From Diphasiastrum complanatum (taxonomy: Eukaryota; Streptophyta; Lycopodiopsida; Lycopodiales; Lycopodiaceae), in contig CM055101.1 in NCBI GenBank assembly GCA_029204225.1, positions 61,457,340-61,521,339 on the forward strand: a DNA stretch of 64,000 bases. The letters are read 5' to 3'. Positions 34,193 through 44,855 of the stretch are shown here, in pieces (the first letter of the stretch is position 1; each line of letters opens with the position of its first letter). A program made the position numbers and the translations under genes. A model generated the notes under the pieces. It made no database searches, was not told the DNA's origin, and was given only the letters and a program-made list of their open reading frames with translations.

Positions 34193-34880
34193 CATGAAAA
34201 AGCTCAAATCACACTACCTACTTCTAGTGATTGTCAAGAAATTTACTACGGAAAATGTTAATTCATTAAGAATGCATAAACACAAAGAGAATACAAGATG
34301 ATGCACAAGATAACCAAAATTAGCAAATATGAGATGCAATGACTAGAAATAGAGCTTTCGATCATTCAAGCACAATGAATCTCCAAAAAGACCCGCACAT
34401 CAATGATTACAGATTTGGCTTTTAGCAGCAGAAGACTTGCACAAAATCAACACTAGAGGAGCTCATCTCTTGCTACAAACCTATTTTATTCCTGTGAACC
34501 CTACAAATAAACGTGAAAGCCGCTCATCAATCACTAGTTATAGCCCATAACAACAAATGAAACAAAATAAAAGGTAATTGAAAGCCTCACGAATCCAGAA
34601 GATACCAAATTCTAGAAGCGAAAAGAGCACTATACATGCCTCCAAAGCTCCACTACATAATCTGCACCAACCTTATAGCAACTATGAAGAAGCTCAAATT
34701 GCACTACCTACTTCTGGTGATGGTGAAGAAATCTACTACAGAAACTCTTCATTCATTAAGAAATCATAAACACACAGAGACTACAAAATGATACAAAAGA
34801 TAATAACAAATAGCAAATACAAGATGCAAGAACTGAAAATACAGCTTGCTTTTGCTTGATTAGCTATCATTTGAGCACGA
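34193..34880. repeat. imperfect direct repeat, ~180-bp units about 490 bp apart
   Basis: The block at about 34197-34378 recurs at about 34684-34880. Shared phrases are AAGCTCAAAT-(C/G)CACTACC-TACTTCT-GTGAT, TTCATTAAGAA-(G)CATAAACACA-AGAGA, and CAAATA-(T/C)-AAGATGCAA. Substitutions and small indels are frequent, so the duplication is old. No coding frame is conserved between the copies. Confidence 0.75.
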
Positions 34881-35247
34881 TCATCAAACCATGTCCAAAA
34901 AAAGACGTCTTGAGACAATTTGATCATAAACATAGCAAAAAATAAAATCTCGTATGCAAATAAGATTCTGGCACTCGTTCACCCTTTTTGTTATAAAAGT
35001 ACCACGTTCATACATAACAAGATATTGTAAGTCCTTGCCTAGGTAAATGCTTGCCAAAGTTGCTTGACTTCTACATTTCAATGGTTGGCAATACAAAGAA
35101 TGGCTGAGGAGTTTACATAATCGTCAGAGAGTTGATTTCTATGACCTGCAAAACAACAGTCTTTCTGGTTGGTCTCCTGCCATGTTGTGAAGCCAGCTGG
35201 GATATATCTTGACCGTTGCTCAACAATAAAAACTGACCAGAGTCCCT

Positions 35248-36083
35248 TCATAATTGTCTTCTTTGGAAGTTCAAGAATTTGATGGAGAAAGTGATAACAA
35301 AAGCAAAGAGCACCAGCAGACCCACATGCACAGTAGCCACAATACCAAGGAAGTCACGATGAAAGTAAAAATAGTCTACCAAAAATTGCTTCACTGTTTT
35401 ATTAGCTTGGTCTGGGATATGAAGGGTTGTGCCGATGTCTCCCAGGTGGCAAGTAATGAGTCCATATAGAGTCCAGGATACTGGCGTAGCCCATAAGTAC
35501 CATCTCCACCAGATGGGAATATGCTGCAACACCGACATTTAGTCAAGGCAAGCAGAAAACACCGGGTCAAGTTGGTCGTTGGGTGTAAAAGCCACCCTCA
35601 TCATTCCATAGAATGTCAAGTACAGTAATGTGAAATACATGAAGAAGAGAAACCAAAAGAATTTTGCAGCCGTCCACTCAAATTTGACCATCGAGTACAC
35701 AATCACTCCATAAATTATTGCCTCACAAAAAACATATGGTATCTCAATAAGGACCTGCAACAAAAACATTGTTGTTGCATCAGACTATAGCAGCTGGAAC
35801 ATTGAAAGTATCTGGCTGTTATAGTTAAAAATGAGCCCATCTACTTGTGTTCCTAACTGCAGCAATATGTCTAGTTTTGAAACAAGGTCAAACGCGACTT
35901 GCTTGTGCAAATGAATAAGGAAAAGTAAAGTACATCCTAGTTGAGCTTTCACGGCAGTATACAATATGCTCAACAGAGATTGCTGGTTGCATTGTTGAGT
36001 TGTTTCCACCAAGGAAAAGCACGGAGGCCTATAGAGATCCCATTAGATTGAACAGATCCTGCTGGGTAGTCCTGTAGAATTGA
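35248..36083 (-). pseudogene. PDR-type ABCG transporter, 3' fragment
   Basis: On the minus strand three exon-like blocks encode the C-terminal membrane half of a full-size pleiotropic-drug-resistance ABCG protein. Block 36083-35903 begins QQDLFNLMGSL and contains CRESSTRMYF. Block 35754 to about 35569 has EIPYVFCEAIIYG and MYFTLLYLTFYGMM. Block 35523-35248 has IPIWWRWYLWATPVSWTLYG and ends FSIKFLNFQRRQL. The family exports lipophilic compounds across the plasma membrane. A TAG at 36031-36029 replaces the usual Tyr after GSL/M. The expected stretch before IPIWWRW (ending FSGF) is missing. Neither nucleotide-binding domain is visible within several kilobases. The first intron, 35902-35755, would use a GC donor (GCAAGT). 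Confidence 0.85.
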
Positions 36084-37420
36084 CGGTTGTCTAGGATTAG
36101 AAACATGGAGGTATAAATCAGTATCCTACTCTTCTCTATATAATACCAATGGTAAATCCGCTTCAATATCTGTGAAAGTGTAATTTACAGTAATCAGTTA
36201 GCATAATTTTATTTTGTCTGACAAAGTTTACCATCACTTCTCTATCCCTTTCATAATTTTTACATATATTCACATAATCCGTACAATTATATCCATCTGT
36301 TCAAAAGTGATGCGGCCAGTGAGTTCAATATATACAAACAAAAGGACACACATATTTACGTATTGTAAAAGGATGGTTAAAAGTACATAATTGCTTAGAA
36401 AATCCGTGCATCCGCATTCCTAAATGTAAACTGGATACCTGTGAAGGAGATTTCAATACACCAAAATTTTTTCACAATATATCTGAGTTTTGGTTTCGGA
36501 GGTCTTGTACAACAATGACTATTTTCTTTAAATTCACACTTCTTATCCTCTAGTTCCTTAGCATTTCCTGCAAACATCAAGATTATATTATAAGAGATCG
36601 TACACGGCGTAGAATCTGATTTTTGATTCATCAAACTTTGTGATTACATCAGAAGGGTCTTTCTTCTACGGTCTCGTCTTCAAGCCCCGATGGCTTTTAT
36701 AGGACACACATCAAACATGTCCGAATAGCTCTTCCTAGGCTTAGCAAGGTTTGGATCAATGACGTTATCAGAACAAGGAGACGGACGAAAACCAGTTTAT
36801 CTTCAGGCTCTGATTCAAATTCTCTGTTGTTTGCAAATGGAAAAGTTGCAGCAACACTGAGCCTCTTCAGCCAATAAAAAGGTAATGACTCTAGATCTGC
36901 AATATTCTTTCAAAATTATAATGAACAAAATCCCAGATTAGGTCGATTGCTGGAAGTGAAGCCAAGGACTATCTCTGAAATTTGATAATCAAAATTACTA
37001 GCTTCTGAATAAAAAATTATGCCGCTAATCTTCCCGACCTTTTGATGCCCAAAGCTTGAAGCTTCACGTTGAGGCATGTTTTGGCAAAAACCTTCCGGAA
37101 GGCTCCTCTTCACACCACAACACAATTTCTACTTCACGTCCAATCTAAATAGCATGTATGCATGCGAGAAGCCACGAAGATATGCACACGCAATAGGCAC
37201 CCCAACCCCAGCACACGCAAAATTATCCATTTAAAAACATTTCAAATATTCTTCCTAAATCAATGAAAATTTCAAAAAATAATTTGGGACACAGGCACAA
37301 TGATTGATATGATTACAAAGGACCCTACATGTAAGGCAAGGGCCCAAAAACTTAAATCTCAAAATTGCTCCTGCTTTTCAATTCGCACGTGGTTTAATAT
37401 TATGTAATGTAACTCAATTA
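36084..37420. other. no recognisable gene
   Basis: Possible more decayed upstream transporter sequence on the minus strand near 36400-36620, but I cannot match it. The rest is intergenic and probably includes the promoter of the next gene. Confidence 0.4.
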
Positions 37421-37429
37421 AAATACTCG

Positions 37430-37819
37430 TGCTCATTTTATTTCTCACATCTGCTCTGCTTTACTTCGCGTTGCCTCACTCCTCTGCTGTCCTCTCCCCT
37501 CGCCTCGCATCATCATCGTCGGGAATCGGAGCGGAGCTGAATATCGTTTGGATGAAGCCAAAGACAAAGAGGAGAACGTACCCTCCCTCACCAAGCCATA
37601 TCATCATCGTCATCAGATACATTTCTTTAAGTAGCCATCCATTTTTTCTCCTCCTGCTGCTGCTGCTGGAGTCAAGCGGATGAAACTTTATTTCAGGTGG
37701 CAGGAATACAAGTCTGCCTGTTGGTGGGTAAGTAATCAGCTCACTTCGCCTGCTGCTTCTCTCTATATCGGTACAGACAGATAGACAATATACTCTTATC
37801 CAGAAGAAGCACTGCAATC
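37430..37819 (+). other. probable 5' leader of the 37.8-kb gene
   Basis: CT- and TCATCATC-rich leader-like sequence. A strong donor GTAAGT lies at 37728-37733 and several acceptors lie just before the ATG (for example TATCCAG near 37798-37804), suggesting a short leader intron of about 77 bp. Confidence 0.4.
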
Positions 37820-38953
37820 ATGTGTACATCCACATCCACACCCATCATGCAAATTGATGTGTCAACAGTACTCAAGAAAAATTCAGATCCTATGATTGTC
37901 GGACAGGTTAAAGAGCAAGGGTTTAGCATGATTGAGAATATGTCTGGCAAAGCCCCTTGTCCTGACTGCGATCAGGAGGTGTATGTGAAGCAAAAGCATG
38001 CAACAGGAAAACAGGAAAACCCTAGAGGTTCGCATGCAGAGCTGATGGACTTCAATCTTCAAGCTCGATTGCATGAAAATCAAAGCTCATCTGGATTGTC
38101 ACCAAGAGGCAATAGCAATTTTTCTTATACACAACTGATTTTCAATGGCAAAAATGACACAAATCCTCCTGATGAATGTAGCTGCAATATGGATGGTAGC
38201 CTCAGAGGCCGGCCTGTCCACAAAGCTGATAGTCTTCTCGGTCCGGAAAAGAAAAGGGTTCCACATCACCTGGTTTTAGATCCCGCATCTAAAATATCAA
38301 GGTGCAATGCAGAGAAGACGAATTTCTTGGACGAATTGGCTTTCCGCGGTACGGCTACATCAGAGCAGAAAGATGATAAGAAGTCTAGCACAGAATGCAG
38401 CTGCAATGTGGATATTGGTGGCAATAAGGGACACGCTTCCTTGAGATCAGAATTACTCTCCGCCAAAATCCCAAAAGGGGATTCTTCTAATTTATTTAAC
38501 CTGCATGCAGTTACATCCAACTTAAAAAACTGCAAGAACTTGAAACGCAGTAAGAGTGGCAGCTGGAGCAGCAGCGACGCAGAGAGCAAGAGATGTAAGC
38601 ATACTGTTGGTAAGACATACATCATTAATCTCATCACTGGAGCTTGTGATGAAATAAGGGATGCTGAGGCGACCACAGTATCAAACCTCGCTAAAGCAAA
38701 ACAGCGCCTTCAAACTTCTTTCGGCACTTGTTCTTCAGAATCTACAAAAATCTTGGGGCATGGTCATCATCATGCGTTGAACAGTATCATGCAGCTGCCA
38801 ATATTGAATTCGCTTCCGGATGGCGTCGGCAGCAATCTGTATAAGAAGAATGATAGCTTCACTGGTTCTCCCTGTTGTTCTTCTTCTTCTGCAGCAGCAG
38901 CAGCTGCGAACACACCATATGAACATTGTTATGGAGGATGGCTCTCAGGGTGA
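37820..38953 (+). CDS. unrecognised protein, 377 aa, Cys/Ser-rich
   Basis: A single open frame of 1,134 nt with no splice signal needed, in otherwise stop-rich DNA, so it is probably a real gene. I do not recognise the family. A CPDCDQ motif lies at about 52-57. The short motif (D/T)ECSCN(M/V)D occurs twice, at about 118-125 and 192-199. A basic serine-rich stretch LKRSKSGSWSSSDAESKRCK at about 241-260 could be a nuclear localisation signal. After it, VGKTYIINLITGACDE is weakly like the second strand of a WW-type domain as in plant CFL1-like proteins, but the conserved tryptophans are not there. The C-terminus has histidine (GHGHHH), serine and alanine runs and ends YGGWLSG. No signal peptide or membrane segment is visible. 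The start was chosen as the first ATG of the frame, after the leader. Function unknown. Confidence 0.6.
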   Translation: MCTSTSTPIMQIDVSTVLKKNSDPMIVGQVKEQGFSMIENMSGKAPCPDCDQEVYVKQKHATGKQENPRGSHAELMDFNLQARLHENQSSSGLSPRGNSNFSYTQLIFNGKNDTNPPDECSCNMDGSLRGRPVHKADSLLGPEKKRVPHHLVLDPASKISRCNAEKTNFLDELAFRGTATSEQKDDKKSSTECSCNVDIGGNKGHASLRSELLSAKIPKGDSSNLFNLHAVTSNLKNCKNLKRSKSGSWSSSDAESKRCKHTVGKTYIINLITGACDEIRDAEATTVSNLAKAKQRLQTSFGTCSSESTKILGHGHHHALNSIMQLPILNSLPDGVGSNLYKKNDSFTGSPCCSSSSAAAAAANTPYEHCYGGWLSG

Positions 38954-40060
38954 AAGGCAATGTAGTACCTTACCACCATCATCATAGGTGGCAATTTTTG
39001 GAAATTGAGCTCAGCTCATGTTTTTTTTCAATGCAAGGAGCTTTGGTGTGAAGTCTGACTCTCAAAGTGTAAGGATGTGAGTTTTAGATGCATAAAGAGC
39101 TCACATGTAAACACTTGTCAAAGTGCACAGGTGCTTGTAACAAACATCATACACAAAAAGTACAACTTATGCAATAACATCACATCATTCATTCATTCAC
39201 ACTATGCTTTGTCATTCATTCATTCACACATGCAAAGCATAGCTGAGGACCTCTCCCCTTTTGCATTTCTGTATCCACAACCGTTTGTTGGTTTCATAAC
39301 AAATCTTACAAAAAAATTTCTTTCAAATCTAAATTTTTGAATTTTAATAACTAAAAGAAAACTCTTTTAAATATGCCAATGCCATTACTAGGTGCGGTAG
39401 CCTGTAGGTAATACAACCGTTATACTAAAAGTTCCATGTGGCATCTAGTGATGAAGATCAACAAGCCTAGGTCATCAATTATAGAGAGAGATTGATTGAC
39501 TTTCTAATCCAAAAGAGCGATTGCATTCAACAGAGGCAACATTCCTCATAAAAAATAATGATTAGTTTCACTAACATAAAATGACCAATAAAGGTTCATT
39601 TCTAAGAATCAAACGCTAAAAACATATGGAAGTGCAATAAAATCGTGGATTGTGACTATAGAAATGTAAACTTATCATTGAACTCAATAGTGTGATGCTG
39701 GCAGAAGCGATTGTAAACTTCCTTGAAAGTAACAGAGCTTGAAAACCATCCATAGTTATCAAATATCAGCTAAAATATACTAGAAAAAAGTGGACAAAAA
39801 CTCCTATTGCTAAGTGAAGTATCATACCAACAATTTGTGTGGCTTTGGTGCATTAACAATAGGTCAATTTGTGTGTGTGTGTGTGTGTACTAATTGATAT
39901 ATGCACTAAACACTTTTTAGAGAGTTATGCAAACATCATTCAAAGAATATTTGAATAAATTCTTGAAGATCTGCTTGAATGATCTTTGTATTCAGGGTCT
40001 TGATGATGAGCATTTATCTCATTTAGAAATTTTTTTTCTCAATGTCACAAATTTTAAATA
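38954..40060. other. 3' region and intergenic spacer
   Basis: The probable 3' UTR of the preceding gene lies at about 38954-39350 and includes a short direct repeat, CATTCATTCATTCACAC / CATTCATTCATTCACAC, near 39187 and 39213. A (GT)n run lies at about 39871-39888. No gene seen. Confidence 0.45.
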
Positions 40061-40074
40061 CCCTGAAACTATGA

Positions 40075-40500
40075 AAAGTGTCGAATTTGGATTGCACATG
40101 GTCTAATTTCGGGCCATATTATACCTCGATATGGTATAGCAATTGATTTATCAAAAGTGCAGATAATCATGGTCTTCCACCACCAAGGATGGTCCGAGAG
40201 GTATACATCTTTATGGGACATGCCAACTATTATAGGACATTCATTTGTTGATTGCGGAATTGGCATGTCATATATAAACTTACAATCATTTCACTTTGGA
40301 TAGAAAAACCTTTGGAAGCCTCCCAAAAGCTGAAGGATGCACTAATTTCAAAACCCATCTTATGATCAACAAATTGGATGATTAAATTTCATGTGCCGCT
40401 AAAAATTGGATCAAAGTATGTTATAGGAGATGTACTGACCCAACCAAGTGAATATAAGAAGGATTCTTCTGTCAGATATGTTGTAATATTGTCAAAAGAG
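40075..40500 (+). pseudogene. gypsy RT-RNase H remnant
   Basis: In shifting plus-strand frames the sequence gives VEFGLHMV, LPPPRMVREVYIFMGHANYY, then LKDALISKPIL, NWMIKFHV and YVIGDVLTQPSEYKKD. These line up with LPPPATIRGVYVFMGHANYY, LKKALSSTPILRS, EFHVHTDAS and YAIGSVLTQPCDYKKD in the gypsy copy just downstream. It is therefore a diverged relic of the same family, ending where that copy's protease region begins. The RNase H catalytic Asp of HTDAS is lost. Confidence 0.75.
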
Positions 40501-41338
40501 AGAGATGCATAGAAATGGTCAATCCAATTAAGAACTGTAAACAGTTCGTAGTATAACTTGACTAAATGCACCAAATGTCTACCGAGTTCTCTTAGGACGT
40601 CCATGGTTTCGAGTTGCGCAAGTAATTCATAATTGGGGTACCAGCAAAATCACTTTTGAAAATCGTGAACGTGCAGTTAAAATTGATCCTACGACTTGGA
40701 CTGTCAAGCCAGTGGTTCAAAAAGCGGATGACGATTCATCAACAACGGATCACACTTGTGATCGACCAGAGAAAAAATTGGGAGTTCACTACGATTCTCA
40801 AACAGATATTGTCAATTGGAACGAAGTTCTTGCAACAATTGATTGTACAACAAGATATATGTGTCAACACGATATTCAATCAGAGATGAGCGAGATTTCC
40901 TTGTTAGATCAAACTTTGGATACGCCAATCACGTTTCCACTAAATGTGATGAATGTAGCCTGGATATCAACGGAACCTATACTAGATCCAATTGAGGATG
41001 ATCTCATACCAATGAGCCATGCCTTAACTTATGATGGCAATGCAGAACTTACGGATGAACAGATTCTACATCATATGGATCCGACCAGATTTCGAGTGCG
41101 CAATGTTCCTGATGAACCAACAATCAAATCACCCAAAGCAGTTATATTGAAGGGAGACAGGATGACAAGTTCGATGACGAAGAAACAAGCAAAACAACAT
41201 TATAATACGGTCCTGAAATGGGAAAATCCCCCTCAAAAGATTGATTTAAAGGAAGTGCCACCTCTATTGGATAAAGACAAAGGAAAAGTCAAGAATGATT
41301 CTTCAAGTCAAATCTCCAGCAAGACATCATCGTCTAGG

Positions 41339-41714
41339 CATTAGAGGAGTTCTAAATCCAAAAAAGATCCTTTGTAAAGATTCTTTATATATTTTTTTCT
41401 CAATTTTTTCTTACACATGGACCAATCAAAACACTCAAATTTGAAATCTATGTAACGTAACTTTTTGAGTCCACATTTTGATTCCACACTAAAAATGGCA
41501 TAACTTTTTAGTGGTAAGTCCAAAATTAGCGGAGTTTGGTGCATTTGAAAGCGTCAACAAGGCTTTCCAATGATATGTTACATGACTGCTTTTGAGCTAC
41601 GATTAAAAAGTTATGGCAAGTCAAAAGTATTAGTGCTATAATATTTTAATAATATAAACTACATCTTGCATGAATTCTTAAAGGGTCTTTTTGGAGCTCA
41701 AAACTCCTCTAATG
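41339..41714. mobile_element. 376-bp MITE with CATTAGAGGAGTT inverted ends
   Basis: The segment begins CATTAGAGGAGTT and ends AACTCCTCTAATG, a perfect 13-bp inverted pair. The pairing continues imperfectly for about 45 bp (TCCAAAAA-GA-CCTTT on each side). Gypsy copy B has uninterrupted sequence at the same place: ...TCGTCTAGG then AAGTCT... near 63648-63661, so this is a filled site beside an empty one. It is non-coding. I see no duplicated target bases. Confidence 0.85.
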
Positions 41715-43834
41715 AAGTCTTCACTTGAGAAGAAAGATTTATCATCTTGGAAGTCATCACCTCCACGATCAATTCCTGCTAAGAAGACTAAACGAAGATA
41801 CAAGACAAGTCCTTTCAAAAAAGAACAAGCAAATGTAGTCCAACATGATATGCCAGAGCATTTTAAACGTTATACACTGGATGATGTGGTTATCATGTTA
41901 CCTAAAGCACATCGTGAATTTGAAGAACACATGCCAAAATCTAAAGAGGTTTACGATGGCCCAACTAGGACACAGAACCAGGAGAACCAGAAAAGATTGT
42001 ACAAGTGGGACCACAACTTACTCCTGAACAATATCAAGCACTCCGTTTGCTACTTATTAAGTATCAAGTTTGTTTTGCATGGACTTATCAAGATTTGAAG
42101 GGTATTCCGACATCAGTCATTGAACATACCATACCTTTAGTACCTGATGTAGTACCAAAGGTTACAAAGTTCTATCGCTGCAATCCTAATGTGGCAGATC
42201 TGATAAAGAAAGAACTTCAGAGATTGCTTGACACCGATTTCATTTATGAGATCGAGCATACTGAATGGATTTCACCGATTGTCATTGTTCCTAAGAAAAA
42301 TGGAAAATTGCGAATCTGTGTGAATCTCAAAGCATTGAATAAAGTGACATAGAAGGATCACTTTTTGTTATCTTTTACTGAAAGCATTTTGGATCGCCTT
42401 GCTGGAGCGGAAGCTTATAGTTTCTTGGATCGATTTAGTGGTTACAACTAGGTTAAGATTGCACCTGCCGATCGCCACAAAACTGCTTTTTGCAATTTGC
42501 CTTTAAAGATTATCTGCAGAAATTCCTTGAAATTTACTTGGACGACTTGGGAGTTCATAGTACAGATACAGACCACCTGGATCGATTGGAGAAAGTCTTT
42601 GAAGATGCCGCAAATATCAGATTTCTCTAAATCCAAAAAAATGCCAGATATGGGTTTCTCACGGAGTGGTGCTTGGACATGTGATATCAAGACATGGTAT
42701 TGCCACCAATTATTCTAAGATCAAAGTTATTCTGGAATTGCCACCGCCAGCAACAATTCGAGGAGTTTATGTGTTTATGGGTCATGCGAACTACTATCGA
42801 ATTCTTATTATCTTCTTTGCGGATTAAGCACGACCTATACAAATTAACTATTGTTCCTATTTGGATAGTACAGGCGTTAGAAGCCTTTGAAAAGTTAAAA
42901 AAAGCATTATCTTCAACACCAATACTGCGTTCTCTAGAGTGGACATTAGAGTTTCATGTTCATACGGACGCCTCAAAGTACGCCATTGGATCAGTTTTGA
43001 CGCAGCCATGTGACTATAAGAAGGATTATCCTATACGATTTGCAAGCAGACAACTTACAGATCCAGAGAAGAATTATTCAACAACAGAACGTGAATTTTT
43101 TTGTTCGGAAATTTTGTCACTATCTCATGATAAAGCACTTTGCATTTTATACGAATCATCAACCGTTACTTTACTTGGTAAATAAGACATGTAATACTTT
43201 GCAAGATGGTTATTATTGACTGAATTTGACTTTCGAATTGTGGTCAGAAAGGGGAAGCAACATTATCTACCCGATCACGTTTCACGAATTGAATCCGCAC
43301 CAGTTAATACTGAAGTGGATGATGAACTGCCAGATGCTGCATTGTTCTATGTTGAAGCAGTACCTGAGTGGGCGACAGATATTGTTGAGTACCTGATGCT
43401 AGGACAACCGAATGACTCTTTGACAAAAGTACGGAAAAGACAATTGATTCATAAGGCTCAACCTTATCAATTAATTGAAGGACAATTGTATCGTCATGGA
43501 TCAGATAATATTTTACGAAGATGTGTTTTACCGCATGAACTACCAGATCTAATCCTGTTTTCACATGATGGCATGGGTGGAGGATATTACTGTTCGCAAA
43601 CTTTTGCAATCCAGTTGTTGGTGGCCTACGCTTCATAAGGACACATAAAATTTTATTCAGACATGTGATGTCTGCCAGCGAGCACAACGGCCTACTCGAC
43701 AGAATTATGAACCCTTACATTCGGTTTTATCGCAAGCACCGTTTGAAAAATGGGGACTGGATTATGTTGGTCCTATTTGTCTCGCTGCTCAAGGATCTCA
43801 AGCTCGCTACATTATCGTCGCAACTAATTATATG

Positions 43835-44160
43835 GCGTTCCGGCACCAGTCCCGAACGCGTCCGGCGCCCCTGGGAGCGCGGCGTCCCGACGCCAATCCC
43901 GAGTTTGTCTGGCGCCACCTGCGCCCCTGCCCCAGCCGCTCGGAGCTCCCGCCTCTGCCACGGCCCCGGCACCTCGCCCAGTTGCTTGGGCCGGGTACCG
44001 GCTCCCGCCCACGGCGACGACCTGGGCACTTGGATGTTTTCGCTTGCCTCGGGCCTTTCCCTGCACCCTTGGCGAATCCCCTCACGGTCCCCCCGCAGGT
44101 GCCAAGTCCCCGACCTGTCCCCACGAGCCCTCCCCTATGGACTCGACAATGGGACAAATG
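43835..44160 (-). other. GC-rich segment, probably rDNA 3' spacer
   Basis: Very GC-rich DNA (runs of GGCGCC, CCCCGGC, CGGCGACGACC) between the gypsy integrase half and the start of recognisable 26S rRNA homology. In rDNA orientation it lies just beyond the 26S 3' end, so intergenic or external transcribed spacer is the natural reading. I infer this from position and composition only. Confidence 0.5.
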
Positions 44161-44562
44161 CCTGGGACACGAGGTTGAATCTCAGTGAGTGGATCGTAGC
44201 GGCAAGGCTACTCTGCCACTTACAATACCCCGTCCCATATTTAAGTCGTCTGCAAAGGATTCGTCTCCCCGATCGCTTGGAATTGAACTGCAAAGCGCCC
44301 GCGCGCGGCTTCTTCTGTCGGCACGGTGAGCTCTCGACACGTGCTCTTGGGGATGCACAAGGCATCCCTAATATTAGTCGGGTAACAACCGAGGAGGTAG
44401 AAAGCACCGCGTCTAGCATGGATTCTGACTTAGAGGCGTTCAGTCATAATCCTACACATGGTAGCTTCGCGCCACTGGCTTTTCAACCAAGCGCAATGAC
44501 CAATTATGTGAATCAACGGTTCCTCTCGTACTAAGTTGAATTACTATTGTGGCACCTGGCAA

Positions 44563-44617
<55 letters not shown>

Positions 44618-44655
44618 ATTGGTGGGTGAACAATCCAACACTTGGTGAATTCTGA

Positions 44656-44697
<42 letters not shown>

Positions 44698-44855
44698 AAC
44701 GTCGCTATGAACGCTTGGCTGCCACAAGCCAGTTATCCTTGTGGTAACTTTTCTGACACCTCTAGCTTCAAATTTTGAAATACTAAAGGATCGATAGGCC
44801 ATGCTTTCACAGTTTGTATTCGTACTGAAAATCAAAATCAAATGAGCTTTTACCC
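44160..44855 (-). rRNA. 26S rRNA 3' fragment, decayed, inserted in gypsy integrase
   Basis: The reverse complement matches the 3' domain of plant 26S rRNA: GGGTAAAAGCTCATTTGATT at the 5' edge, GTTACCACAAGGATAACTGG, TGGCAGCCAAGCGTTCATAG, TCGATGTCGGCTCTTCCTAT, AGACCGTCGTGAGACAGGTT, TACGAGAGGAACCGTTGATT, AAGCCAGTGGCGCGAAGCTA and ATCCACTCACTGAGATTCAA. Many differences look like C-to-T and G-to-A changes. Part of the end is irregular, so it is a pseudogene fragment, not a working rRNA gene. It starts at 44855, exactly where integrase coding resumes (AAGTGGGTTGAAGCC). Confidence 0.92.

Noticed and set aside
35248-36083. A working ABCG transporter
   Set aside because: There is a nonsense codon, a missing block and no nucleotide-binding domain in reach.
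43727-44188. Pro/Arg- and Gly/Arg-rich frames over the rDNA insert
   Set aside because: GC-rich spacer gives long frames in all six registers. The rDNA homology next to them explains the region.
44160-44855. A functional rRNA gene
   Set aside because: Only the 3' part of 26S is present, it is mutated throughout, and it is embedded in transposon coding sequence.
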